DNA of 64,000 bases from Peptoniphilus_A olsenii. Its GTDB lineage: Bacteria; Bacillota; Clostridia; Tissierellales; Peptoniphilaceae. Position 1 is the stretch's first letter. Every line of letters starts with the position of its first letter. The notes beneath the pieces are model-generated. The model was not told the DNA's origin. It saw nothing but the letters and a program-made list of their open reading frames with translations, and made no database searches. A program made the translations under genes and the position numbers. Location of the stretch: assembly GCF_040545475.1 (NCBI RefSeq), contig NZ_JBEPMA010000005.1, positions 81,877-145,876 of the forward strand, read 5' to 3'. Of the stretch, positions 7,681 to 16,703 are shown piece by piece.

Positions 7681-9020
7681 GGTATCTTTTAGTTGACATT
7701 GGGTCGACTTATACTAAATTAAATTTAGTAGATACTGTAGAAAACAACATTTTAGCAAGTGCATCTAGCTATACAACTGTTGATACAGATGTGAGAATTG
7801 GTTTTGAAAAGGCATTAGATAAAATAAAGAAATATTCAACATTTAGTTATGATAAAATACTTGGATGTTCTTCTGCATCAGGTGGACTAAAAGTTGTAGC
7901 AATAGGATTTTCGAAAAACTTGACTACAAATGCTGCTAGGCTTGCGTCGCTTTCGAGTGGTGCGAGAATACTAAAAGTTTATTCTTATGAACTCTCTAAT
8001 GAAAAAGTATTGGAGATAGCAAATTCAAGAGCAGATGTAATAGTATTAAGTGGCGGGACAGATTATGGCAATAGAGAAAATATTATTTTTAATGCCAAGA
8101 AATTAGCACAACATAATATTCAAATACCAGTTGTAGTAGCTGGAAATATAGACTGCCAGAATGAAATTAAGGAGATATTTGATAAATCAAGTATCTCCTA
8201 TAAATTTACAGAAAATGTCATGCCCAATACAAATACAATAAATTATAGGCCACTTAGAGAAACTATTGGAAATCTTTTTATAAAAACAATATCAGTTGCC
8301 AAAGGAATCGATAAATTAAGTAGAGATTTTGAAACTTTTTTACCAACGCCAATAGCGGTACAAAAAGCAATGTCTTCATATGCTAAGCATTTGAATGATT
8401 TTATTATTTCTGTCGATGTTGGGGGAGCAACTACAGATATTCATTCCATAGGAAAATCATATTATGGAGAAGATAATATTCTATCTCCAATAATAGAAGA
8501 ACCGTTTGAAAAAAGAACAGTAGAAGGTGATATGGGTATGAGATATTCTGCTACTGCTCTGTATGAATCTGTTGGCGAAAAACCTTTTTTAGAATTTGGC
8601 ATAAAAGATGCAAAAGAAAAAACAGAATATAGATTTAAAAATCCAGATTATATACCAAATGAAGAAGATGAATGTTATTTTGACAATATTCTGTGTTATA
8701 TAGCTACAAAGGAATCTCTAGAAAGACATATAGGTATAATAAAAAAAATAAAAACACCTACAAGAATTATTTATCAACAAATAGGTAAAGATTTGAGAAA
8801 TGCAAAGTTCTTTATAGGGACTGGCGGAAACTTAATTCATTCAAATAATCCTAGACAAGTACTAGAATCCATATCTCATTTGGATAAAGAATTTTTGATT
8901 AATAAAAATATCGATTATATACTAGATAAAAATTATATATTGTCATCGGCAGGTTTACTTTCAACAGTAGATGTAAAAGCTTGTAATAATTTATTGGATA
9001 AATATCTAATAAAATTATAA
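7677..9020 (+). CDS. GlmL/MutL-type ATPase linked to B12-dependent glutamate mutase
   Basis: A 447-residue ASKHA-fold ATPase of the GlmL (MutL) family. It opens with YLLVDIGSTYTKLNLVD, the first phosphate-binding loop, and carries the second one, IISVDVGGATTDIHS, near residue 240. Family members are encoded with glutamate mutase (GlmS/GlmE) or related cobalamin-dependent aminomutases and are thought to reactivate or chaperone them. The gene starts with GTG inside the fchA stop codon (4-base overlap), so it belongs to the histidine/folate operon. No mutase subunit lies in this window. The link suggests that glutamate from histidine enters the methylaspartate route; that is inference. Confidence 0.8.
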   Translation: MRYLLVDIGSTYTKLNLVDTVENNILASASSYTTVDTDVRIGFEKALDKIKKYSTFSYDKILGCSSASGGLKVVAIGFSKNLTTNAARLASLSSGARILKVYSYELSNEKVLEIANSRADVIVLSGGTDYGNRENIIFNAKKLAQHNIQIPVVVAGNIDCQNEIKEIFDKSSISYKFTENVMPNTNTINYRPLRETIGNLFIKTISVAKGIDKLSRDFETFLPTPIAVQKAMSSYAKHLNDFIISVDVGGATTDIHSIGKSYYGEDNILSPIIEEPFEKRTVEGDMGMRYSATALYESVGEKPFLEFGIKDAKEKTEYRFKNPDYIPNEEDECYFDNILCYIATKESLERHIGIIKKIKTPTRIIYQQIGKDLRNAKFFIGTGGNLIHSNNPRQVLESISHLDKEFLINKNIDYILDKNYILSSAGLLSTVDVKACNNLLDKYLIKL

Positions 9021-9027
9021 AAATAAA

Positions 9028-9063
9028 AGAAGTTGTAATGTGAAATTATAACTTCTTTTTTGT
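9028..9063 (+). terminator. Terminator of the histidine/folate operon
   Basis: AGAAGTTGTAAT at 9028-9039 pairs (one G-U) with ATTATAACTTCT at 9045-9056, followed by TTTTT. It ends the transcript after the GlmL gene. Confidence 0.85.
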
Positions 9064-9192
9064 TTTATAAAGTAAATGATAAGAAAGATTTGGCTTTTGT
9101 AGCATATATTAAATAGAAAATAATAGTTTTCAAATCTATTTTATATTGTAAAGGCGATGATTTATATGAAATTATAATTTTTCTAAAGATTA

Positions 9193-9220
9193 TTAAGATA
9201 TTCTTAAGATTGTTTATAAT
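9193..9220 (+). promoter_or_regulatory. Candidate response-regulator box and promoter of the ABC exporter operon
   Basis: TTAAGAT occurs at 9193-9199 and again at 9204-9210, an 11-base direct repeat in the phasing typical of OmpR/PhoB-family response regulators. TATAAT follows at 9215-9220, so the repeat replaces the -35 region, as in regulator-activated promoters. A second TATAAT at 9246-9251 is closer to the gene. No two-component system lies in this window. The repeat is directly visible; its use as a binding site is inferred. Confidence 0.4.
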
Positions 9221-9273
9221 TTATGATTATTAAATATTCTTAGGTTATAATCTTATTTAGAAAGGGGCGTTAT

Positions 9274-11241
9274 ATGAATAAAATCAAGAATTTTGTAACA
9301 AATCATAAAAAGTTATCGATTGCAATTATAATTATAGCGGTATTACTAATTGGAAGGACAGTGTTTGCACTTTTCAATAAAAAAGATTATTTAGAGGTGT
9401 CACAAAGTCAGGTCACAACTTTAAATAAAAAAGAAGTAGTAAATTCTGTCAATGAGACAGGGACTGTTGTAAGTTCTAATTCTATAGAAGTATATGCTGA
9501 AAACCAACTGCCAATTGATACTTTAGATGTTAGAGTTGGTGATAAAGTAAGTCAAGGAGATATAATTGCATCTTTGGTTTCAACTGATATAGAACAGCAA
9601 ATTGCAGCTAAACAAGAAGCTAATCGTGCGCAACAATCTACTGTGGCTGCTCAAGTTTCGGCTGCCAAAAATCGTCTAAAAGAAGCTATAACAGGCAGGG
9701 AGACTGGCACACATTCCACTATTCATGGTGCGAATACAAATGTCACAGTTGCTTTTGACCAATATAAACAGGCGAAAAAAACATATGAGGATTTTAAAAG
9801 AAGTTTAGATGAAGGTTACAACCCTGAACTTATTTCAGAAAAGACTGAAAGAGAAAATCTTTCATATCAAGAAAAAACAGGTTTAAAAAAACAACAACAA
9901 TTAGTTGAAAGCATTTATGAAAATCATGATAATATCAGAAATAATAGAGATAGGGCAAATAGACTTGAAAGTGATATTTCTTCTACAGAGGCAAGAATTG
10001 ACAGTTTAAATAGAGAACTTACTGAAATTGGAATAGAACTTACTAATGCTAATGTCGTAATTAGTGATTTAAGTTCTAGTCTTAACGTGAAAACTAATGA
10101 TGATAGTAATTCTACTGTGAAACAAGAAGATATAAACTCCATAAAGGCTGCAATAGATAGAAAAAGAGAAGAGATAAACAATCTTACTCGTGAACAAGCA
10201 AGTATAGAACGTGAAATAAAAAATTTAACTTCAGATTTATCGACATATCAAGCTGATAGGGACAAATACTTAGCAGAAGCTGAAACTTTAGAAAAAACAC
10301 TCCCAGATAAGGAAAAAGAGCTAGATGCGCTCCAAATTGATGTACAAAAAGCAAAAGACGACTTACAATCAGGTGCAGATAAAGAATTAAAAAATAATGA
10401 AACTAGAAACGACCAATTAAAAACATTAAAGCAAAATATGGAAGTTGCTAAAAATAATTATGACGAAGCACTTAAAGCACTTGATTCAGCTAAATCCGGA
10501 GTAGATAATGAGATAAAAACTCTTCAAGATGGTGTAAAACAAGCTCAAACTGGATATGCTGGTATAAGCAATAAAGAATTAGAGTTTTTGAAAGAATCTC
10601 TAGATAGAACAGTAATTAAGGCACCAATATCAGGAACTGTTACTAAAATTGATTCTAAAGAAGGACAAATACCAACAGGACCAATTGCAACTATTGAAAC
10701 AATTGATACTTTAAGAGTTGAGTCTCATATTAAAGAATATAATATCAATGATGTAAAAGTAGGCACTAAAGTTATACTAACTTCTGATGCTCTTGATGGA
10801 GTTGAACTTGAAGGAGAGGTCATTACAGTTGATCCTGCTCCTGAAAAAAAAGAAGGCGATCAATCCAAAGATGTTTATTATAAAACAACTATCGAAATTA
10901 AGGATAATCAAAAAGATAAATTGACACCAGGCATGACTTTGAGAGTGAAATATATTTTATCTGAAGAAAAAGATACTTACTCTGTACCCACTGGTGCGAT
11001 ATTTGAAAGAGATAATAAAAATTATGTGCTCTCTCTTAAAGATATTGGGAACGAAAAATATGAAATAAAATTAACAGAAGTAGAAACTGGTCTTTCTAAT
11101 GATTTTGAAACTGCCATAAAAGGAAAGAATATTAAGAAAGGAATGAAAGTTTTGACCTCATCTTCTGGTTATGGGGAAGGTCAAATCGTAAAAATTATAG
11201 AAAATGTCCAAGAAGATACAGGTAATAAAGAAGATGTCTAA
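9274..11241 (+). CDS. Membrane fusion (MacA/HlyD-like) subunit of an ABC exporter
   Basis: A 655-residue protein with one N-terminal membrane anchor (about residues 13-33) and an extracytoplasmic body. A biotinyl-lipoyl-like half (VEVYAENQLPIDTLDVRVGDKVSQGDII is its core) precedes a very long coiled coil, roughly residues 105-440, rich in Glu/Lys/Gln heptads. The second lipoyl half (RTVIKAPISGTVTKI) and beta-barrel and membrane-proximal domains with TPGMTLRVKYIL follow. MacA-type adaptors are usually near 400 residues, so the coiled coil is strikingly long for a bacterium without TolC. It overlaps the ATPase gene by 8 bases and forms a three-gene operon with it and the permease. Substrate unknown; antimicrobial peptide or lipid export is a common role of such systems. 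Confidence 0.88.
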   Translation: MNKIKNFVTNHKKLSIAIIIIAVLLIGRTVFALFNKKDYLEVSQSQVTTLNKKEVVNSVNETGTVVSSNSIEVYAENQLPIDTLDVRVGDKVSQGDIIASLVSTDIEQQIAAKQEANRAQQSTVAAQVSAAKNRLKEAITGRETGTHSTIHGANTNVTVAFDQYKQAKKTYEDFKRSLDEGYNPELISEKTERENLSYQEKTGLKKQQQLVESIYENHDNIRNNRDRANRLESDISSTEARIDSLNRELTEIGIELTNANVVISDLSSSLNVKTNDDSNSTVKQEDINSIKAAIDRKREEINNLTREQASIEREIKNLTSDLSTYQADRDKYLAEAETLEKTLPDKEKELDALQIDVQKAKDDLQSGADKELKNNETRNDQLKTLKQNMEVAKNNYDEALKALDSAKSGVDNEIKTLQDGVKQAQTGYAGISNKELEFLKESLDRTVIKAPISGTVTKIDSKEGQIPTGPIATIETIDTLRVESHIKEYNINDVKVGTKVILTSDALDGVELEGEVITVDPAPEKKEGDQSKDVYYKTTIEIKDNQKDKLTPGMTLRVKYILSEEKDTYSVPTGAIFERDNKNYVLSLKDIGNEKYEIKLTEVETGLSNDFETAIKGKNIKKGMKVLTSSSGYGEGQIVKIIENVQEDTGNKEDV

Positions 11242-11914
11242 GTTAATTGAAATGAGAGACATTAAAAAGTCTTTTAATATTGGAAAAGAAAATGAGCTAG
11301 AAATATTGCATGGTATAGATATGGATGTTGAAGATGGCGAATTTATATCTATTGTAGGACAATCGGGCTCTGGTAAAAGTACTTTGATGAATATAATAGG
11401 TTTACTAGACAGACAGACCAGTGGTGAATATGAACTAAATAGTGTAGATATTAAAACATTAAAAGATGAAGAGTTATCATCTTATAGAAGTAAGAGGATT
11501 GGTTTTGTATTCCAGAATTTTAATCTTATTCCAAGATCTAATGCACTTAAAAATGTCGAATTACCAATGCTTTATGCAAAAATTTCCCGAACTGAAAGGT
11601 TAGAACGTGCCCAAAAACTATTGGAAGCTGTTGATATGGCAGATAGAATGGAACATAGACCAAATGAGTTATCGGGAGGACAAAAGCAAAGAGTAGCTAT
11701 AGCTCGTGCGATGGCAAATAATCCCAATATAATTTTGGCTGATGAACCTACTGGAGCACTTGATACTAAGACAGGAATCCAAGTTATGGAGCTTTTTCAT
11801 AAACTAAATGAAGAAGAAGGCCGTACTATAATAATAATTACTCATAATATGGAACTTGCTAAAGAGGCATCTAGAATTTATGAGATGAGTGATGGATTCT
11901 TGAAGGAGGTTTAA
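11234..11914 (+). CDS. MacB/LolD-type ABC transporter ATPase
   Basis: A 226-residue cytosolic ATPase powering the exporter. Walker A GQSGSGKST at 42-50, Q-loop FVFQNFNL, signature ELSGGQKQR near 145-153, Walker B IILADEP at 166-172 and the switch histidine in ITHN are all present. I start it at ATG 11234, whose product begins MSKLIEMRDI as in relatives; an upstream ATG at 11204 in the same frame would add ten residues inside the preceding gene. The family is typically paired with an FtsX-fold permease, which follows directly. Confidence 0.93.
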   Translation: MSKLIEMRDIKKSFNIGKENELEILHGIDMDVEDGEFISIVGQSGSGKSTLMNIIGLLDRQTSGEYELNSVDIKTLKDEELSSYRSKRIGFVFQNFNLIPRSNALKNVELPMLYAKISRTERLERAQKLLEAVDMADRMEHRPNELSGGQKQRVAIARAMANNPNIILADEPTGALDTKTGIQVMELFHKLNEEEGRTIIIITHNMELAKEASRIYEMSDGFLKEV

Positions 11915-13177
11915 ATGGATTTACTTGAAACTATTAAACTATCTATAGAGGGTATTAAGACAAATAAATTGCGTTCTTTTTTGACTATGCTTGGAATAAT
12001 AATAGGTATTTCTTCTGTAATTGGAATTACAACAATTGGAAATGCAATGTCAAGTTCAGTCAATAAAGCTTTTGAAACTGTTGGCAATACGGCTGCTTAT
12101 ATAATGATTGAACCTAAAGAGGACTATTCATATGAAGACATAGTCTTTCCAGATGATTTTATTACAAAACAAATGATGGACAACCTAATGGAAACAAAAC
12201 CAAATTTGATTAAAGATGTAGTGTATAAAGGGCCAGGGGGCTCTGCACAGATAAAGGAATCTAAGAAAGAGATTATGGTAAATGTTTCTTCTACATCTCC
12301 TGGTGAAAAAGATATTAGTAATTTAAAAATTACAGCAGGCAGATTTTTAAATGCTGATGATATAAAGAGGTCGAAAAGTGTTGCTGTTATATCAGATAAA
12401 GTAGTAGATAAGATTTTTAATGGAAATGTATCAAATGCCTTAGGACAAGAAATTAAGACTTATAAAGATGGAAAACTTATTGTATTAACAGTGGTAGGTA
12501 TTTATAAATATGAAAAAATTGAGGTAACTATGTTTGGAAGTATGAATGGCGAGACTTCAACTTTGTATATGCCTTATACCACTGCTAACCGTGAATTTAG
12601 TTCTGGTTTTGATGATGAAGCTTTTAATGTTGTCACTTTTTCATTGGTAAGCACAGAAAATGTAGAATCAAAGACAGATGAAATCGCAGAATATATTAAT
12701 AATAAATATTATGCATCTAATGATAGAGTTGAAGTAATAGTTAAGTCTGCTATTTCAGAGATAAGCACCTTTACTCAAGCGATGAGTGGTATACAAGCCG
12801 CTGTTGCAGCAATTGCAGGCATAGCACTTTTAGTTGGTGGAATCGGTGTTATGAATATACTTCTTGTTTCTGTTACCGAAAGGACTAGAGAAATCGGGAT
12901 ACGAAAAGCCCTTGGAGCTACTAAAGGCGATATAAGAAAACAATTTATTATAGAATCCGTAATATTATGTATTATTGGTGGTTTTTTTGGAATTGTATTT
13001 GGTGGTTTAATTGGTGTCGTTGGTTCATCTATTATTATTAAAGAAACTACATTGCCGACTCTATCTTCCATAATAATAGCAGTAGGTTTCTCGATGGCGA
13101 TAGGTGTATTTTTTGGATATTATCCAGCTAATAAGGCTGCCAAATTAGATCCTATTGAAGCATTGAGGTATGAATAA
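11915..13177 (+). CDS. MacB-like ABC transporter permease
   Basis: A 420-residue permease with one N-terminal transmembrane helix (TMLGIIIGISSVIGI), a large extracytoplasmic MacB-type domain (about residues 45-275), and three C-terminal helices of the FtsX domain. Conserved VSVTERTREIGIRKALGATKGDI and a final ANKAAKLDPIEALRYE, both typical of MacB permeases, are present. It begins right after the ATPase stop with AAGGAGG as ribosome site. It works with the two preceding gene products as a mechanotransducing exporter that does not move substrate through the membrane itself. Confidence 0.92.
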   Translation: MDLLETIKLSIEGIKTNKLRSFLTMLGIIIGISSVIGITTIGNAMSSSVNKAFETVGNTAAYIMIEPKEDYSYEDIVFPDDFITKQMMDNLMETKPNLIKDVVYKGPGGSAQIKESKKEIMVNVSSTSPGEKDISNLKITAGRFLNADDIKRSKSVAVISDKVVDKIFNGNVSNALGQEIKTYKDGKLIVLTVVGIYKYEKIEVTMFGSMNGETSTLYMPYTTANREFSSGFDDEAFNVVTFSLVSTENVESKTDEIAEYINNKYYASNDRVEVIVKSAISEISTFTQAMSGIQAAVAAIAGIALLVGGIGVMNILLVSVTERTREIGIRKALGATKGDIRKQFIIESVILCIIGGFFGIVFGGLIGVVGSSIIIKETTLPTLSSIIIAVGFSMAIGVFFGYYPANKAAKLDPIEALRYE

Positions 13178-13246
13178 TAATATTTACAATAAATTATTAT
13201 TTATTAGTTATCATTTTTAATATTTGAATTATATTAAATAAACACT

Positions 13247-13276
13247 AAAGACTTGAGCAAAAACTCAAGTCTTTTT
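13247..13276. terminator. Bidirectional terminator between the exporter operon and tmcAL
   Basis: AAAGACTTGAG at 13247-13257 pairs perfectly with CTCAAGTCTTT at 13264-13274, with T-runs on both strands. The 3' arm overlaps the last codons of tmcAL on the minus strand (stop at 13265), so it serves both converging genes. Confidence 0.8.
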
Positions 13277-14407
13277 ATATATTTTATGAGTGAAATCTAG
13301 CCCCATATTTCCAGATTTATAATTATATAAATTTGTAGCAAGTATTTCTTTATCTAATATCTGTTTTTGTATACCGATAGATGAATCATAATACTTTTTA
13401 AATGAACTTATTATATTTTTATTGTTAGATGTATTTAAAATTTCAGCACCTCTATCATCGAGTCCAAGCACTCTTATATAAGGAAAATTGAAGGATTCTA
13501 ATATTAAATTTTTATCCAAATCTAAAAGCATTTGAATTAACAATCTTTTTATTCTTGATTTGCTATGTCTTTTAGAATGGGTTCTTTCAATAAATTCTTC
13601 TGCGTCTTTAGAATCCAAATTATTGAACATTCGATTTTCTAGTCCAACTTCATAATCAAAATAATTTTCGAAATTACAATTTTGTGTAAGTATTTTATAT
13701 TTGATTATATCAAAGTAATCATCTAATAGATGAATATCATATATATTATAATTAGGAGTATATTTAGTATAATCAGTCTTGTTTTTTATTAAATTTCTTA
13801 TTAATGAAGCTGAAGCAAAGTTATCACTTGGATAAAAAGAATCATGATTTACACTTTTTCTAATAATAGAATGGGGTGTGATTTTTGATTTTAATTTTTC
13901 TAAAGCATTTAAGTATTCAAAAGCTAAAATATTATTTGGTTTTTTATAAATATTTTTTTCATAAGCTGAAAGAAAATCCATTGCTAATTCTTTAGATTTT
14001 ATATAAGAATATCCATCATCAATAAAAGTTTTTATTTTTTTATCATCAAAATTAGAATCTATTTTTTCTTTAATATTTATTAATTCGTTTAATTCATTTT
14101 CACTACCGAAAAATAATTTATCTATAGATTGAAAAGAATTTAGAATATTTATTGCACCTTTTGAGAAAAGTTCAGCATTTGCAGTGCTATAAATAACAGG
14201 ATTTTCAATAACTAGACTAGCACCATTATCTATAGCAATTTTAGCGCGAGTAAATTTATCGATAATAGCAGGCTCACCTCGTTGTACGAAGCTTGTAGAC
14301 ATAATGACAATAATATAATCAGTGTACTCATTTTTAATTTTTTCTATTTGATATTTGTGGCCGTTATGAAAAGGGTTATATTCGGCAACAATAGAGGCTA
14401 TTTTCAT
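13265..14407 (-). CDS. tmcAL: tRNA(Met) cytidine acetate ligase
   Basis: A 380-residue nucleotidyltransferase-superfamily enzyme, formerly YlbM, which activates acetate with ATP and attaches it to the wobble cytidine of elongator tRNA-Met (ac4C34). The N-terminal AEYNPFHNGHKYQ carries the HxGH nucleotide-binding motif at residues 14-17; MSTSFVQRGEPA and DKFTRAKIAIDNGA follow as in the family. I use ATG 14407, 9 bases after GGAG, giving the conserved MKIASIVAEYNPF start; an in-frame TTG at 14422 overlaps the ribosome site. Divergent from acetate kinase, whose product controls the acetate pool this enzyme draws on. Confidence 0.92.
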   Translation of the reverse strand: MKIASIVAEYNPFHNGHKYQIEKIKNEYTDYIIVIMSTSFVQRGEPAIIDKFTRAKIAIDNGASLVIENPVIYSTANAELFSKGAINILNSFQSIDKLFFGSENELNELINIKEKIDSNFDDKKIKTFIDDGYSYIKSKELAMDFLSAYEKNIYKKPNNILAFEYLNALEKLKSKITPHSIIRKSVNHDSFYPSDNFASASLIRNLIKNKTDYTKYTPNYNIYDIHLLDDYFDIIKYKILTQNCNFENYFDYEVGLENRMFNNLDSKDAEEFIERTHSKRHSKSRIKRLLIQMLLDLDKNLILESFNFPYIRVLGLDDRGAEILNTSNNKNIISSFKKYYDSSIGIQKQILDKEILATNLYNYKSGNMGLDFTHKIYKKT

Positions 14408-14426
14408 AATTAAATTCTCCAATTTA

Positions 14427-14453
14427 TTGACTAAAAAGCAAGGTTGTTATAAT
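14427..14453 (+). promoter_or_regulatory. Promoter of acetate kinase
   Basis: TTGACT at 14427-14432 and TATAAT at 14448-14453; the spacer is short (15 bases) but the -10 is extended (TGTTATAAT from 14445). It lies just outside the divergent tmcAL start. Confidence 0.6.
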
Positions 14454-14513
14454 ATATTTGATATAGATTATTATACTATGAAAGAACAATTTTTGAAAAT
14501 CTGAGGAGGAATT

Positions 14514-15710
14514 ATGAAGATATTAGTAATAAACTGTGGTTCATCTTCACTTAAATATCAGTTAATTGATATGGAAAATGAAGAGGTTCTTGCAAAGGGA
14601 TTAGTTGAGAGAATAGGTATTGAAGGTGCTAGGATAAAGCATGAAACAATAGGAAAAGACAAAAAAACTATTGAAACACCTATGCAAGACCATAAGAAAG
14701 CATTAGAACTTGTTATGGATTCTCTTACAAATGCAGAGTATGGTGCAATAGCATCACTTGATGAAATTGGAGCAGTTGGACATAGAGTAGTTCATGGAGG
14801 AGAAGACTTTGCAGATTCTGTTATTATAGATGAAAAAGTATTAAAAGCTATTGAAGATAATGTTGAAATAGCACCACTTCACAATCCACCAAATATTATG
14901 GGTATCAAAGCTTGTGAAAAATTGCTTCCTAATGTAAAACAAGTAGCTGTTTTTGATACAGCATTCCATCAAACTATGCCTGAAGCAAGTTATATCTATG
15001 CACTTCCTTACGAATATTATGAAAAGTATAAAGTAAGAAGATACGGTTTCCATGGAACAAGCCACAAATACATCACAAATAGAGCGGCAGAAATGCTTGG
15101 AAAAGATGTAAATGAAGTGAATTTAATAACTTGCCACTTAGGAAATGGATCAAGTATATGTGCAGTTGAAAATGGAAAATCCATTGATACTTCAATGGGC
15201 TTTACACCACTTGAAGGTCTTGCAATGGGCACAAGATCTGGAGACTTAGATCCAGCTATTATTCCATTTATAATGGAAAAAGAAAAACTAGATCCAGCTG
15301 AAATGAATAATGTTTTAAATAAAAAATCTGGTGTCTTAGGAATTTCTGGAGTGTCAAGTGACTTTAGAGATTTAGAATCAGCGAGTGAAGAAAATAACCA
15401 CAGAGCTAGTCTTGCTCTTGATATTTTTGAAAAAAGAGTGCGTGGATATATTGGAAGCTACATGACTGAACTTGATGATGTTGATGCTATTATATTTACT
15501 GCAGGAGTTGGTGAAAATTCAATTGAAATGAGAGAGTCAATTTGCGAAGGATTAAAAATCTTTGGTGTAGAAATTGACAAAGAAAGAAACAATGTTAGAG
15601 GAGAAGATAAAGTTATTTCTTCAGACAATTCAAAAATTAAAGTTCTTGTAGTGCCAACTAATGAAGAGTTAATGATAGCAAGAGATACTCAACAATTAGT
15701 AGAAAAATAA
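14514..15710 (+). CDS. ackA: Acetate kinase
   Basis: A 398-residue ASKHA-family kinase converting acetyl phosphate and ADP into acetate and ATP, a main energy-conserving step in fermentation. The N-terminal LVINCGSSSLKYQL, the GHRVVHGGE block, FDTAFHQTMP, GTSHKY and HLGNGSSI are all present, along with the FTAGVGENS signature near residue 325. Length is normal. A GAGGAGG site sits just upstream. Phosphotransacetylase is not adjacent. It has its own promoter and no obvious terminator before the next promoter. Confidence 0.97.
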   Translation: MKILVINCGSSSLKYQLIDMENEEVLAKGLVERIGIEGARIKHETIGKDKKTIETPMQDHKKALELVMDSLTNAEYGAIASLDEIGAVGHRVVHGGEDFADSVIIDEKVLKAIEDNVEIAPLHNPPNIMGIKACEKLLPNVKQVAVFDTAFHQTMPEASYIYALPYEYYEKYKVRRYGFHGTSHKYITNRAAEMLGKDVNEVNLITCHLGNGSSICAVENGKSIDTSMGFTPLEGLAMGTRSGDLDPAIIPFIMEKEKLDPAEMNNVLNKKSGVLGISGVSSDFRDLESASEENNHRASLALDIFEKRVRGYIGSYMTELDDVDAIIFTAGVGENSIEMRESICEGLKIFGVEIDKERNNVRGEDKVISSDNSKIKVLVVPTNEELMIARDTQQLVEK

Positions 15711-15723
15711 TTTTATCAAAGTA

Positions 15724-15753
15724 TTGACAAATTGAGGGTTTTACAGTTATAAT
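15724..15753 (+). promoter_or_regulatory. Promoter of yceD-rpmF
   Basis: Consensus TTGACA at 15724-15729 and consensus TATAAT at 15748-15753 with an 18-base spacer. Confidence 0.8.
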
Positions 15754-15781
15754 GATGTGTATGTATTTTTGAGGTGAGAAT

Positions 15782-16318
15782 GTGAAATTAGATCTAAGTA
15801 GATTTTTGTCCTCTGATGTTGAGAAATTTGATTTTCAAGGAGAACTTGCTCTAAATGATACGAATCTGGAAATTGATGATCTAAGGATTATTTTTCCCAT
15901 CAAATACAGTGGTTCAATTTACGATTTAACTGGAGAACTTGTTTTAAATTTAAAGATATCTTATGATTTTATAGCAAATTGTGATAGATGTTTAGTAGAA
16001 TTTAAAAATCATAAAGAGACAAGTTATAAAGCTTATAATTTTAAAGATCCAAGCTTTTATGACGAGGATTCTACTGATGAGTATTTTAAATTAGAGAACG
16101 ACTCTATTAACTTATCAGAAATTATTTTGTCTCAAGTGATTACATCCCTTCCGGGGAAAAATCTTTGCAATGAGAATTGTAAAGGTCTATGCCCTAATTG
16201 TGGACAGAACTTAAATGAAGGGGAATGCAACTGTTCAAAAGAAGAAACAGAAGTCGAAGATAAAGTTGACCCTAGATTTGAAAAATTATTGGATTTATTT
16301 AAAGATGAGGAGGTGTAG
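15782..16318 (+). CDS. YceD family (DUF177) protein, 23S rRNA accumulation factor-like
   Basis: A 178-residue protein of the DUF177/YceD family, usually encoded next to ribosomal protein L32, as here (2 bases apart). Family members are linked to 23S rRNA or large-subunit maturation. The N-terminal half is beta-rich with the family cysteines in ANCDRCLVEF, and the C-terminal block CNENCKGLCPNCGQNLNEGECNC offers clustered cysteines that would suit a zinc site. The start is GTG at 15782, after GAGGTGAG. Molecular function is not established. Confidence 0.9.
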   Translation: MKLDLSRFLSSDVEKFDFQGELALNDTNLEIDDLRIIFPIKYSGSIYDLTGELVLNLKISYDFIANCDRCLVEFKNHKETSYKAYNFKDPSFYDEDSTDEYFKLENDSINLSEIILSQVITSLPGKNLCNENCKGLCPNCGQNLNEGECNCSKEETEVEDKVDPRFEKLLDLFKDEEV

Positions 16319-16320
16319 AA

Positions 16321-16500
16321 ATGGCTGTACCTAAAGGTAAAACTTCAAAACAAAGAAAAAACAAAAGAAGAGCATCTTCTTATAGATTAAATAAAGCAAC
16401 TGTAGTGGAGTGTCCTAACTGCCACGAAATGAAATTACCTCATAGAGTTTGTCCAGAATGTGGATATTATGATGGTAAACAAGTGATTGAAGTAGAATGA
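16321..16500 (+). CDS. rpmF: 50S ribosomal protein L32
   Basis: A 59-residue basic protein of the large ribosomal subunit: MAVPKGKTSKQRKNKRRAS at the start and two CxxC pairs (CPNC and CPEC) forming the zinc ribbon of the four-cysteine L32 type. It follows yceD by 2 bases with GAGGTG as ribosome site inside the yceD end, and is closed by a terminator. Confidence 0.97.
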   Translation: MAVPKGKTSKQRKNKRRASSYRLNKATVVECPNCHEMKLPHRVCPECGYYDGKQVIEVE

Positions 16501-16506
16501 TAAATT

Positions 16507-16536
16507 AGTGAGACTTATGTAGTCTCACTTTTTTTG
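16507..16536 (+). terminator. Terminator of yceD-rpmF
   Basis: AGTGAGACT at 16507-16515 pairs perfectly with AGTCTCACT at 16521-16529, followed by seven T. Confidence 0.95.
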
Positions 16537-16674
16537 TGCAATTAATTTTAGTATTCATACTAAAGTTTATGTAAAATGAAAACTTTAATAAAAGTTTAAT
16601 AAAAATTGTTGATTCTTAATTTATGACATTAAAAATTTGATTATAAATTATAAAATTTATTTAAAGAACTAAAA

Positions 16675-16703
16675 TTGACTTCTGCATGCTAAATGATTAT
16701 AAT
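16675..16703 (+). promoter_or_regulatory. Promoter of the tryptophanase gene
   Basis: TTGACT at 16675-16680 and consensus TATAAT at 16698-16703 with a 17-base spacer. The start site should be near 16710, about 140 bases before the gene. Confidence 0.75.
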
